Assembly (NCBI RefSeq): GCF_050436995.1
Contig: NC_134758.1
Span: forward strand, 11,160,001-11,224,000
Length of the DNA stretch: 64,000 nt
Origin: Anticarsia gemmatalis
Lineage: Eukaryota > Arthropoda > Insecta > Lepidoptera > Erebidae
Direction of reading: 5' to 3'
A program made the translations under genes and the position numbers. The notes beneath the pieces were generated by a model, which saw nothing but the letters and a program-made list of their open reading frames with translations, did not search any database and was not told the origin of the DNA. This document shows positions 1 to 12,468 of this stretch, in pieces (the stretch's first letter is position 1; every line of letters begins with the position of its first letter).

Positions 1-106
1 CCGATCCACAAATAATTGTTGTACTCTGTGTCCGTTGTTTATATGTTTGTAAAAGTCTCCGCGACACAAGAGGCAGTCTTAGTGACGGAGTTGTCGTTAA
101 AAAAAC
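1..106 (+). mobile_element. tRNA-derived SINE, 3' part
   Basis: The sequence matches the 3' part of the SINE family repeated in this window (GATCCACAAATAATTGTT, then TGTGTCCGTTGTTT, GTAAAAGTCTCCGCGACACA, ending in GGAGTTGTC and an A-rich tail). The 5' part is cut by the window edge. Confidence 0.8.
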
Positions 107-402
107 ATATATATATTGCAGAACTACCCACACTTTATAATCATGATGGAACTGGCCACATATAACCTCGCGTTGCCTTAATCCACTAAGCTTAATATAA
201 GGTACATATATCGTATATGTTAGTAGTGCAATATGCACTTAGTGTGGATAGAGTTGGTATGATAGTATTGTGTAAGGTCATTGTTAGGTTAATGGGAAGG
301 CTTTAGAGTTGATTCTGATGGTAGTGATGATGACGTAGAGGCAAGTTTAGGGGTGCTTTATAAGAATAAAAAATTGTTGATAGACGCTGGTTGAGTCATA
401 AA

Positions 403-499
403 TCTCTATTAATATTATAATGCGAAAGTAGCTCTGTCTGTGTGTCTTTAACGCTTTCACGTCTAAACTACAAAACCGAAATTAAAATTAAAAAGCTAG
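403..499 (+). mobile_element. Very short Helitron-like element
   Basis: It starts TCTCTATTAATATTATAATG after an A and ends AAGCTAG before a T, the TC...CTAG ends and A|T target of Helitrons. It shares the TAATATTATAA-TGCGAAAGT start and CTCTGTCTGT run with the element at 29147. Only 97 bases remain, so it is internally deleted. Confidence 0.5.
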
Positions 500-838
500 T
501 GTAATATAAAAATTAAAACTAGTTACCATAATTTAACTTTTGTTCCAACGAGGATTGTTTTCGCTTCGTTTGTTAAAAACAGATTTAAAGGTTTGGAATG
601 GAACTCCTTACTTTGGTCTATGGTACCTTATTCAATAAATAAAGAGGTTAAAGTTTGCCTAAAAAATTAGAAGTACCTAAAAAACTCAAACTTCAAAAAT
701 TATAAAGAAAGCCTTTTCAAAACAAACTAATTGAAGCTCACTCACTGACATTTAAACCTATAAAAGTTGAGTGCATTATGAATGCAGCTATTTATACTAC
801 ACAATAAGCTTGAAATAAATGGTAGCTCAGTTACAGTC

Positions 839-892
839 TACGGTGTCTACGACGTAGGCGGCTACGGCGTAGGCGGCGCGTAGGCGAGAATC
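839..892 (+). repeat. Short GC-rich tandem motif
   Basis: Three imperfect copies of CTACGGCGTAGGCGG stand in otherwise AT-rich DNA. It may be the end of a MITE; the partner end was not found. Confidence 0.4.
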
Positions 893-1504
893 GACTGGCG
901 TAGTACAGTAATATTTCACTGAAATTGGTAGTTATCCCAACACAAACAACGCGAGTTGTTTTTGAAACAATTTATATTATTTATTTGGAATGTTGACATT
1001 ATTTACGAAATGTTTTTTGGGAACAGTTTTTTGCTACAGCCTGTATAAAGTGAATCAAGTTCAATTATACAGAGCGTTTGAAAAATATCGAAATTCTTGA
1101 TTATATTTTAAAGTAATTAATATTAATGAAAATAAGTTAGTGAATTATTTTGTAAGTTATGAACAAAATTGAAAGTCAAATATTTGTAGGTTTTTAGGGC
1201 AAACTAAGAAAACGGGTGCCGTCGAAAGACGTCTAGAGGTTTAATGTGAAAGGCGATTAGTCGCCCAGCCGTTATTTCAATAGTAGAATTTATTTAACCA
1301 CGCCGACTAACTCTGCAGTTAAAATGTAACAAAAAAGCAGCTCAAGCCTTTTGTACACATTCAGTCAAGAAATACAAAAAAAAAATTGATTGTGCAAAAT
1401 ACATAAACTACTTTTAAGCTAATAATAACATACTTAATTTAAACTGTTTCCTTTAAATTAATATTTCAATAACTAGTGCTTTAGTTATAATGTGTTAACA
1501 GTAA

Positions 1505-2438
1505 GGCCCTTCTCCCATTACGATACTTGTAGGGTACGATACTCGAGTATAATACTAGTTGGATACATGTTCGCTACCCGATGCTCGCATATTATGCAAC
1601 TTAAAAGTTACTAAATTCATCATTTGTGCAAACTCGTTTTTTGTAGACTGACGTTATGTCGAGCGACTCCAGTGACGATGAAGCTCTTGCAGTTTTTTTG
1701 TTTTATAGAAATAGAAGACGTCAACGCAAGAGTAGAAAATACTGGATTCATCCATATATTGAAAGAAACATAAATTGTAGAGTTTTTGTAGCCGCACAAG
1801 AACTACAACACGATGATAAGAAATTTTTATCTTTTTACCGAATGTCTAAAGAGTCCTACTTTCATCTTGAGCCGTTTTCAATCTATACATATTATTATAG
1901 GTAATAAAATCGTAGGAAAGTCAAAACTGTAGATTGCATATTTTTTATATTTTATCTCTTGGTTGACAGTCCTAAGCCTGTGTAAAGTATGAAGGTAAAT
2001 CAAGGGATATTTTTGTCTACATTTATACAGTAACAAATAATGTATAAACTATAAAGCAGTTCTCAATTTCTCACAGTTTCTATAGCACCTAGGAGCTGTG
2101 AGGAACTGAGGAACTACCTATATTATCAAATGTTAGATTCTGTCAAACTTGAAACGTGGTGGAACTATATAGTTCCGCGAACATGTTTCCTGAACATAGT
2201 CCCAATTAGGAAATGAATGATTCCATGTTCAATCCGCTCCGGAACATGTTAAGCGCATGTCTACGCGAGACGCGACGCACAAGCGACCAACACGGCGGGT
2301 ATCGCGAGACTAGTCGCGAACGCGTAGAATACCAGTATCGTAATGTGAGAGTCTCCATACAAATGTATGTGAGATACTTCGTGGCGACTAGTCTCCGAGA
2401 CTAGAGTCGCGCGGGCGTATCGTAATGGGAGAAGGGCT
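1505..2438 (+). mobile_element. PIF/Harbinger-type element with transposase relic
   Basis: Its ends are inverted repeats: GCCCTTCTCCCATTACGATA on the left and its reverse complement on the right, with a mismatch only at the outermost base. It is flanked by a TAA target duplication (1502-1504 and 2439-2441). Both are typical of the superfamily. At 934 bases it is non-autonomous. Confidence 0.75.
1656..1904 (+). pseudogene. Harbinger transposase N-terminal fragment
   Basis: An 82-codon frame inside the Harbinger-type element. KYWIHPYIERNINCRVFVAA and the following FLSFYRMSKESYFHL are characteristic of the N-terminus of PIF/Harbinger nucleases in insects. It stops after FSIYTYYYR; the catalytic DDE part is absent, so it is a decayed fragment and not a working transposase. 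Confidence 0.7.
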
Positions 2439-3036
2439 TAACATGAAATACATTTTTAAAACCCGTAAAACATGTTCTGTAAAGTCTGAAAAAATCTGCG
2501 TCTTGGTACGAGTATCTATTATATAGGTAAATTAAAGAAAGAATAATGCCTAAATCACATTTTAATTTTGATGTTTAGACAAGACACGGCTGTTTTCATA
2601 GTCAGACGTTTTTTTCTAACACTTTATGGCTGCAGCTTTAGTTTATAAAGAACTTAAAAACCAGTGTTTCAAACCTCTTTTCTTAAAGCTCAACGCTTGC
2701 AGCCACTTGCTTGATATAAAAACAGTGGAACACTTAAGTGCGGTCACTCTATCACTGTGGTCGGCCGCTGTTGACTTAATGGTATTCGACTTGAGTTTGT
2801 GTTGCTAAGCACTCACAACTCGTTCCCGGTTCTAATAAGTACTCGTTTGTTTAGTACTGGTTAAGAGGTGGGAGACAAAACGAACTGAAGAATGGTAATA
2901 ATAATTTGAGCAACGTATTTGCTATTTATAAGTAAAAGCAACTTTGAAAATGTATGAAAATTTATCATTAATTCCAAAATAAAAAACTGAATCTAGTATA
3001 AAAATCTGGAACGTAATTCTGTTAGAATATTAAAGA

Positions 3037-3296
3037 CTAGCTGACTCGCGCAACTTCGCTTGCGTCACATAAGAGAATGGGTCAAAGATTTCCCCGTTTT
3101 TGTAACATTTTTTACTTGTACTCTGCTTCTATTGGTCGTAGCGTGGTGATATATAGCCTATAGCCTTCCTCGATAAATGAGCTATCTAACACTGAAAGAA
3201 TTTTTCAAATCGGACCAGTAGTTCCCGAGATTAGCGCGTTCAAACAAACAAACAATCAAACAAACAAACTCTTCAGCTTTATAATATTAGTATAGA
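3037..3296 (-). mobile_element. Helitron, non-autonomous
   Basis: Read on the minus strand it begins TCTATACTAATATTATAAAG and ends GCGCGAGTCAGCTAG, inserted between A and T. It is closely similar over its length to the element at 57255-57513, including GAGTTTGTTTGTTTG and CGATTTGAAAAATTC. Confidence 0.75.
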
Positions 3297-4621
3297 TTTA
3301 GATAATTATGTTTTATCACGCAACTTGTCGCAAAAGCAGACAAACTCCAACCAAAAACATAGATATTGGTGTAAACATATAAATTTTCGATCACAATGCA
3401 ACGAAATAATTTTGTAAGACTGTCGGTCTATCATCAGCAATAAACGTCAAGTTGCAATTTCAGTTTTATAATAGGCATAAGTCAATCAAAATCCAAACCA
3501 AAATAAAAACTATTTTAATCTCTTTAGTCCCCTACATCTCCTAGCTATATCAAATCAAGAAATATCGTGTATAAAACCCCAAAAATACCAAATTTCCTAC
3601 CCAAAATAGCCTAACAATTACATACATATTGGAGGCAGTTACCCGCTCGTCTGAGCGTGACGTAACGATGGTTTGATACGCTGTCAGCGGCAGCCGCCTC
3701 GCCCCTTTACAGCCAGTCTTAACGAGCCCCGCTTAAATAATCACTCATATTGTGAAGGACTATGTCTAGACTTTAAGATTAATTTAGGCTTTATTATGCT
3801 ATGGATATGTTTAAATATTTAGTACCTATAACTTTTTTGACCGATACTGTCTCATTGTCGGGCAAACTCCTCCACCAGTCTCTATCCTCAGCCATTTCCT
3901 GCCATCCTTGCAGATAGGTGTCCAAATTGTATACCTATGACTACATATTATGAAATATAGTAACCCTTGTCGCGTCAATTTCTATTGAACGGATTGTCAT
4001 GTGATTTGTACAAATAGATAGAGTGATTTTCAAAGAACATTTTAGTATGTCTAAGGCATCATTCGGGAGAAACCAGGGGGCCGCTAGTTTGGTAAAAATA
4101 AGTAAGGAGATATATTTGTCCAAGCGCTGATTAAGTTTAATTAATATGCTGGCGATAAAGTCTCCAGACAATTCAAGAGTGTTATGTTAATTAAAAATGT
4201 GCAGTTTCGCTCGTATAAGTTATATGATAGTCATAAAAAAATATTAAATTCCGCTTTAAAAGTTCATCGTATGCGCTAGAAGAGAAAATAGTTAATTTTT
4301 TATCTTAAAAGTGCGATATATTGATTAACATTCGCTTCGAAAAATCATGGGACGTGTCTTTATCAAATAAAATAAAAACCAAGTGCTATTCCTACCGGGT
4401 CATATTGCCAATAAGCCATACAAAATGAGGGACCGCTATATAAAGTTTCAGTTTTCGTAAAGGTTTTATAGACCGTGCTGCGATAAAGCGTGGAGTGTAA
4501 AAGGCTATGATCGTCGTACTTGAAATATTGCGTATAATATCGTATTCCGTTCCATAATGGAAACGCAAGAAACGTTCTTGTTTTGTAAACCATTAAAAAT
4601 AGTATTTTTATCAAATCACAA

Positions 4622-4950
4622 GGTTCTGAACGCGACTTCGCCCGTAAAAGTACCCGTACTCTAAGTTATAAGCTACATGTTTACAAAATTTCATGAAAAG
4701 TCCGTTGAGTAGATTTTGGGTGAAAGTGTGTCAATAATACAAATCTTTCCTCTTTATAGTATAAAAGTATATAAAGAATAGAGAGCAAAACGCGAAAGCA
4801 GCCTTGGTATCGGCGTATTTTTCTTAATTGCCCATTTTTTAACCCCAGGTCTTCAATTAAAGTCACCTATTTATAATCTATGATGCCATTTCAACGGTTT
4901 TTCCTTGAAGGTGTATCACACTAACTTTTGCATTTACAATATTAGTATGT
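4622..4950 (-). mobile_element. Degenerate Helitron-like element
   Basis: On the minus strand it has ATACTAATATTGTAAATGC near the 5' side and GGGCGAAGTCGCGTTCAG near the 3' side, both similar to lepidopteran Helitron ends. The exact termini are decayed. Confidence 0.45.
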
Positions 4951-7900
4951 CTATGTATACATGTTTTATTTATAGCTACACATCGCTGATCGATTTTCCG
5001 TCTAACCTTTACAAAACAAACTTTGACTGCGAAGGAAAAGGAATATAAATTAAAAAGTTTTAGATTAAAAAGGCGGTATGCGTCCGCTCTCTTTACTCAG
5101 AACTCCATCGACGTTTGAAAAATAGTCTAGCAATGACTGGATTTATATGATATTTTAAAAAGATATCATTTATATGAAGTTAATTTAATGGTGAGAGGAA
5201 AGATTATGATGGAGATAACATGAAGTTAAGGCCTGCAATGGGACTTGTTTACGTGTTTGGCGAAATGGTGATTAAAAAGAAATGGTTAAGAATTTGTTTT
5301 TAACTCCTTTCAAGTGGAATATTGACAGAACGAGTAACTGTAGCGTGTAACTAATTGTTAAATACTTTAATAGATTTTTATCAATAAGAAATATTTATTT
5401 TAAAATCTATAAAGTACTATGTATTAGACGGGTTTGAAAATTTTGTTTTTTTTAAAATTACTGTCTTATGTGATTTAGTTTTTTCATAGTCTCTACCTCA
5501 AAGTACACTTATATATTTATATATTCAATCTATTTTTGTCTTACTAACAGTGAAGGTATTTTTTTTGAAAAAAATGTGATAATAAAAATGTCGTATGTAA
5601 AACTGAATCATAACGGAAGCTCTTAGAAGAAAAAAACTAATATGCATATGAAATATGTATCAATTTGTACGTAATTCTAGGCAAGATCTTCCTTAATACA
5701 GATTCTGCGAAGTCCATTAGGTTGTGTAATGAGGTGGGCGTAACTACACTACTGATAGCTTTGAATAGTTTATATACTACATTGGACATACATGTTCATT
5801 ATGTATATTTACATGGGTGTAATGTAGTATGTGTAAGAGAGTGGAGATGAATCATGGAATCAGCTGGCGCTTGCGACCGAGGGAAGAACTCACTAATTTT
5901 GTTCATTTCGAAAATACTACTAGTGTAATGGAATTAGTTGTAGTTTTTGGGCTGTATTTGATTGTAATGGGATAGTATAGCTATTTTTACATTTATAATG
6001 ATAGTACTCAAACAAAGTAAATTGGCGTTACCGTATTTTTAATTTAATATAGATCGTTTGTTTTAAAACTTCCTTTACTACAGATTTTTAACTGTACTCA
6101 GAAATTTAAGACTTCTGAAATGAGCATTACTTAACGAAATAGTAAAGTATCACATCAAATTATATATTTAATATACACACATGGAAACATACTTCAATAG
6201 ACAGTATTACTACAAACACAACTTCAATTAACCATTGATATAGTCTGTGGTCAGTTGTTGTCTATTTACGAACTGGCTGTATTCCGCCACTAGAGATTTA
6301 CTGCCGACCCCGCCAGCCTTTGTGCTGCTGTATTAATACAAATGTTTGGCTTTAATAACAAACCATTTACTGTACTCATTATGGCACTGTTTTCCCAAGA
6401 GTTTTCCTTTAGGCATAAGTGTTATAGACCGAAATGTGGTATTTGTTATTCATTGGATTGTAATAGAGCGTGAATAGAAATTCAATGGTTATCTGAATAA
6501 ATCTTATTTGTAACGATATGAATAAAATCAATAAAATTTCAACCCTTCTTATTTTATTTCGCCTATAGTTATATAGATTTTTATGCGAACCAAGTCACAG
6601 GCCCCCGTTAGTTACAGATAGTTGTGAATAAATTAATCTTTAGCTACGAATTTATAGTATTTTAAAACAAGACAAAAAATAAAAAGAGTTTTATAAAAAC
6701 GTCGGTTTTACGGTTTCGGATCTTTACGATTCAAGAACTCTATTCAAAAGAAAAAGAAAGCTGGCAACGACAGAACAGATTCAAAAAAGAATCTCATCGC
6801 TCGATATTCAAATTCGCCACTTCGGAATTGGAATAAAGGGATGTGGAACAGAAACAGTGCGTTCAACATAAACGTGACTATGTTGCTCCGTGTCGAATTG
6901 TGCATTCAAATGTAGAACACTGTGTTCGAAATAAAAAACAAAAGTTTGTGATTCGAATGGATTGTTTGACAGGCTATGAAAGGTAGGTAATATAATAATA
7001 TTCAGTTCGAATAAAATGGTGGGCCACAGAATAATATGTACGGAAAAATATTGCAGATACCTAAATTTAAGCCGACTTCTACATAGTTGGAGGAAAGGTT
7101 AAGCTGTTGACTAGAAATACCTAAATTTGCTTCACGAAAACACACCCATATTTAAAGTATTATAATATTTCTGGTAATTGCTCAGATGGGGCGGAAATCT
7201 TGCGTGTTTCAGGGATGCGGGTGACGGAAATGTAACTACGACTATGTTTTTCTATTCCGTCGTCAACACTTCTCTTTCTTTTGTTATTACAATTTACGTT
7301 GTTGCGGCTTGTTGCTATATTCAGACTGTATTTATTTTTACAACGGATTGTTGCTATATTCAGGCATGCAGGGTTATACAATATACAGTATTTATCCTCC
7401 ATTATTGAGATTGCTCCCATTTAATGCTAAACTATAAGATATCTTGATTTGTTTGTCAAAGCATTGTTGGGGTTAATTGAACGCAACTGACTGTTCGTTT
7501 CTTTGAGAAGGGTTCTATGGTAATGCCTTCTGTATAGTTTCAGAATGAAATATTGTGGCCGTGGGCGTTTGTATGAGTTGAAAGTGACTTTTTTATTCAA
7601 TGTGTTATCGTAAATTTTCATATGAAAGAATTTAAAATTGGAGCTAATAGTATTGGTGCTAAACTAGTATTAAGCTAGAAATAAGAAGCTTTACCTAATT
7701 TTACTTTATGCTATGGAAGAATATTTCTGTCGTTCAGAACGTTGTTTTCATACATGCCCTATATTAATTACATAAAATAGACTTGATTGGATACATTAAG
7801 TACAATCGTTTTCCGTTTTCCTCTACAAATCGATGAAGGTTAAGAAGTTCACAGTAAAGGTTAAGATTTAAGGTCAAGTGTAGGTGGAGTTGAGTCCAGC

Positions 7901-8749
7901 TGCCCAGTTTCTTGTGTCGATTGCTACCGTATCCTTACCGTGATTTTAACTGTTTAGTTTCAGTGCAGATTTTTTTTCCACAACCATTACCTGTTATCAT
8001 GCCGTATTGATTGTTGAATTTATTAGCAAGAAAAACTACTTTCTCTTTTACTATAATATGTTTTTTAAGAAGAGTGTTTATAAGATTATTAAAAAAAAAC
8101 TCTTTAATAACGCAAAGCAAGAGTAATCATCAATAACATACGAGTAACATAGACTATATTTCGTTCAGCGAAAACCCAAAAACCGAAATCGCCGAAGAAA
8201 GCAAATATCGGTACAAAAAAAAGCAAATCTTATTCTCATCAAAAAGGTCAGAGAGACTGACCGCCCCTCATTCCATTAGCAGACCGTAGCATCAAGATGA
8301 AAGTAGTGTATAGTGACGTAACAATACACAGTGACCCAAATACTTGCCGCCCTTTGCTTTGACGAATGAACTGGTGACGTCATTTGCTAGCTTTCATTCA
8401 TCAAATCTTGTGTTTTGTTTTAAGAATATTTCCTGGCACGTAGTTTAGTCATGGCTGTACCGAAATGCCGTGAAATTAAGGAGTGATTTCAGTGTAATGT
8501 GGGGCGCCAGGAGTGTGAATAGAAACAACTGTTTTTGAGTCGTATAGTTATAATAATGAATTATCTTACATGCTAACCCTTACATTTCTAGGGTGGAAGA
8601 GAGTACACACACTACATCAGATCAGGGTGATAAGCATGAGAAAACTTTGTGCGTACCATTAGTATCTTATAATTATCCTGTTTAATAGAATATTTATTAA
8701 TGAAAATTCGACGTCAGTATAATTTAATGCGTCTGAGTTAATATACACA

Positions 8750-8965
8750 CAAACATAATATCACGCCTTTTTCCTAATGGGGTAGGCAGAGACCAAAGAA
8801 CCCCACTTGATACGATCCTTACAGACTTTCTTTGCCTCGTTCACATACATACATCTTGTTATACAGGACCGTTGGTTAGGAGTACTACGCACCTGACCTT
8901 TTTGTAAGGCATCGTCGATTTGATCCGTGTTCGTCTAGGGCGCCTTCCCGGCGTTTCCATTTACA
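8750..8965. repeat. Lepidopteran interspersed repeat
   Basis: It contains CACGCCTTTTTCCTAATGGG followed by GTAGGCAGAGACC, a motif also present at 9858-9900, about 12820 and reversed at about 56425-56460. The repetition within the window shows an interspersed repeat, probably a retroelement tail; the class is not certain. Confidence 0.55.
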
Positions 8966-11796
8966 TTTGTATAAATATTTGTAACATTATCGGGACTATC
9001 CTAGAACGATACTTCTATTTTAATGCATCCAAATAGAGTTAACTACTGAATGCTGTGAACAGTTAAATAATTAAGTTATTTACATGTAACAAATAGCTTT
9101 CAACTGGAATGTACAATTTGGTAGAGTTATGCGAGTATGTCTATGTATATCTACGTCTATCGTGTTTATATCGCCCACGCCAATAACAGGCGATACGTGA
9201 GGAGCTTGCTAATAGCAATGGTACTAAAAGCATTCTGCTATTTACGTACTAATATTATGAACAGAATAGATGTAAAATACATTATATAACTTTTAAAAGA
9301 CAGGGTTATTGATTATTAATTCGTATCTGTGTCTCTATAATAAAATAAGTTCTTTTTACATTATCACTGGCCAGTAAAGAAAAAAATAGAAATAGAATTT
9401 TAAATTACGAATTATTTGACATTCAGTCCGTAAAAGAGTTCCATTTAAAAAAAGTAAAAAAAAAGAAATCTGTTAACCTAATTTTCTTTATTTAAATTGA
9501 TTTATGAACGAAAAGGCGCGAAAGTTTGCCAGTCGAAAAAACTCTTAAACCTTTTAGGGATGAAATCCGATTTGTGTCAGAGTAGTTGGCACGTTCAATA
9601 AATCTTTTTTCTATACAATGGCTATATAGCTACCTCACGGCTGTCTCATACACGGTATGAAGGTAAATCATTATTTAATACTTAGCGACCTCCTTTTCTG
9701 ATGACAACGAATTTTTGGAGGCGGTTTCTTATATGCCTGTAAGAATTTATGTAGGTTTTGGAGAAGTATAAGATGTTGAATTTTTACAAAAATGGCAAAG
9801 TTTTGGTACAAGTGTGATTGCAATTTCTTTTACAAATTATTTTTTTACGTACTTTAAATCACGCCTTTTTCGCGCATGGGGGTAGACAGTGTAGACACAG
9901 ACAAAAAAAAGACATAATTTTTATGCCTATTAAGGCCGTTACCTATGTTTTAAGAAATTACACATGATTTTAATTTTCTTAAAAAATCTGCCTTAGAATC
10001 TGTAAAAAAATCCAAATTTGATAAGAAGTCTTTCATGAAAACGCTTATATATCAAATTTTCTGCAATTTTAAGCTACAAGAAGTTATGGTGAAGCCAGAC
10101 AGAGAGAGTTATAAACCCAGTTGAGAACTTATATAACACAACTTGTTCAACAAAACCAGTGTTAGTTTTACATAAGCCGTTCTATTTTCAACTGTTGACA
10201 TTTCACAACGTGAGTGCTTACAAACCGTTATGTTCAGCCATTTTCACTTCTCAGTATTAGGTAGAATATTCCAGAAATTTGAGTACGAGTTGCTACGACG
10301 TACCTAATCAACGTTTTCAAGAAAAACCTTTTGAAATACGAGTTTTGATTGCTTTTTACTTCGAACACATATTGTGCAGTCGTTTTTCTTAGTAATAATA
10401 GTAATTGAATCAGCTTCATTTGGTGTAATTTATTGATTGAAAATCTGTACGTATATAATAAAACATAGTTCTATATTTCTGTGATGCCTAAGTTTCTGTA
10501 CATTAAAAAGGGCCTCCATCGCGGCTGTCGCAAGAACTACTCTTTGGAATTGAGTAGATTTTTTTTTTGATTTGGTAGTTTCTCATAAAAACTAATAAAC
10601 TAATACCTTTTCATGATTAAGAATATGTAACTCAAAGATAGGTCGTATTGTTCGAATATAACACGTCTTCTCATACCTAGCTAAAGATGTTTTATAAAGC
10701 GGGTTACAATATTTCTGCTTTTATAATATTCCCGTTAACTTTTACAATCAAAGGTACTACGAGAATAAAGATAAAAGAAGCGATCTAAAGCCGGCCATCT
10801 TAATGAGACATCTCAGTAATTTATAACAGTCTTTTATTTTAATAAAGACTTGCATCTGGCCGCCATCATTCAAAACGTTCCGATTTACGGAGATTCTTTT
10901 ACTTGAGCAAAAAGTATGATTTGTTTCTGAAGAAATGTATTTATTGTAATTGTGTACATAAAAAAAGCTTATCGTACTTTAGAATAATGCTTAAAAGCTT
11001 AAAACATGTTTTACGAAGTTCTAAAATTTTTTTATCCAATAAGATTTTAGACAGCAAATCCATTAGCCGTACCTTTTTATTTTTATTGCCTGTAATCGTA
11101 ATAAGGTTTTCAAAGACCTTAAGTTTCATACGAATACCATTTTGTTGCCTGGATATTCAATCTAAACAACAAAAGCTGTCTAATAACCAAGCTACCTATA
11201 CATACTTGTATGTTATTGAAACCGGCGGCCGATAGAAGCTCCTACAAAAATCCGCGTCCGAATTACGTGCTTATCTCCACGAAGGCTGCGTTATCTGTCC
11301 CGTTGTGTTAGTCGTTATTGTTCGAATTACTTCTATTCTCTTTGATCTGAAGGAATGCTTTGTCATTCCTCTGATTACCTATTAGCTTTGTCACGATTTA
11401 GGCTTATTTGGGAATATTTTTGAAGTCATTTTGGTAATGTTTTTAGGAACTAAATTGATATCTTGGTAGAAAATAAATTTAGTGTACAAAGACAATAGTG
11501 TTTAGAAAAATTTGTGGTTCAATTTACGCTGTGACAATCTAACTGCTGTCTGGCTGCTACAACTAAATCACTGGATTTCATACCTTACATGGAAGACCAC
11601 AGAAAAGCAAAACGTATTGCTCCTAAAACCAATACCTTGAATCCACCACTAACGCCTACTAATGTACTCGTATATCTAAAAGGGAACTACAATTTTCATC
11701 GTAAATACTTTTTTCTACAGCAAAAACCTCACACAAAACAGTTCCATTAAAACGTGCACATTGCTGAAGGCTAATATCTTATCTCTTTTATTGCAG

Positions 11797-12468
11797 GTGA
11801 GCAGTCCAACTCAATACTTCTGGTACCGAACAACTCTTCAAATATCAGAAGACATCAACTACCCGGAGTCATTCAACTACAAAATAGCCCTTGCGCTAGT
11901 CATAGCCTGGATTCTAGTCTATCTCTGCATGATAAAAGGCATTGCTTCCTCGGGAAAAGTTGTCTACGTTACAGCTACCTTCCCATACATAGTCCTGGTT
12001 ATATTCTTCTTTAGAGGCATCACTTTGAAGGGCATGAGTGATGGTCTCATCCATCTCTTCACTCCAAAATGGCACAGGATTCTCGACCCTGTTGTCTGGC
12101 TAGAAGCAGGCACGCAGATATTCTTTTCCCTTGGCTTGGCTTTCGGCGGTCTCATAGCCTTTTCGTCCTACAATCCAGTTGACAACAACTGTTATCGTGA
12201 TGCGATTATGGTCTCTATGACTAACTGCTTAACGTCTATGTTTGCTGGGATTGTAGTTTTCTCTATAATTGGTTTTAAAGCCACGATGGTTTACGAGAAG
12301 TGCTTGGATGTTAGGAATGAGACTTTGTTGGAGGTGTTCGGGCCGGCGTATCGGACGATGGTGCTGCCTGATGCTGGGCAGACAGTCACGTTGGATTTTA
12401 ATGGAAATATATCGAAATTGGTGATGCCGCATCTACCGGAGTGTGATTTGCAAAAGGAATTGGATAAT
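11797..12468 (+). CDS. SLC6 neutral amino-acid transporter, internal coding exon (TM4-TM7 region)
   Basis: This is a 224-codon exon of a sodium- and chloride-coupled neurotransmitter/amino-acid symporter of the SLC6 family. It is open in phase 0 from the acceptor TTTTATTGCAG to the donor GTAAGT after Asp-Asn. It begins SSPTQYFWYRTTLQIS, the end of extracellular loop 2. Next come membrane segments KIALALVIAWILVYLCMIKG and KVVYVTATFPYIVLVIFFF, then the TM6 signature AGTQIFFSLGLAFGGLIAFS with SYNP, where substrate and sodium bind in the family. After TM7 a large extracellular loop has two N-glycosylation sequons (NET, NIS). The motif set resembles the SLC6A15-20 (B0AT-like) branch; in flies the bloated-tubules gene is the likely counterpart, which is inference. 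The protein would sit in the plasma membrane and import neutral amino acids. The first roughly 200 residues, including TM1 (the usual GNVWRFPY motif), were not found upstream and are probably outside the window. Confidence 0.95.

Larger units (their letters stand above)
1..11796. other. Non-coding region upstream of the first visible SLC6 exon (intron or 5' flank)
   Basis: No exon could be supported here. The region holds a SINE tail (1-106), a short Helitron (403-499), a GC-rich repeat (839-892), a Harbinger element (1505-2438), Helitrons (3037-3296 and about 4622-4950), and lepidopteran interspersed repeats near 8750-8965 and 9858-9900. GC-richer patches near 3640-3740 and 8250-8400 contain TGACGT motifs. 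Since the SLC6 N-terminus is missing, most of this is probably an intron of that gene. Confidence 0.6.

Noticed and set aside
10903..11235. 110-codon open frame on the plus strand
   Set aside because: Composition is Lys/Leu/Phe/Ser-rich as expected from AT-rich non-coding DNA, with an overlapping frame on the other strand. No similarity was recognised.
1..11796. N-terminal SLC6 exons with a GNVWRFPY-type motif
   Set aside because: Looked for in this interval but not found; short exons could have been missed by eye.
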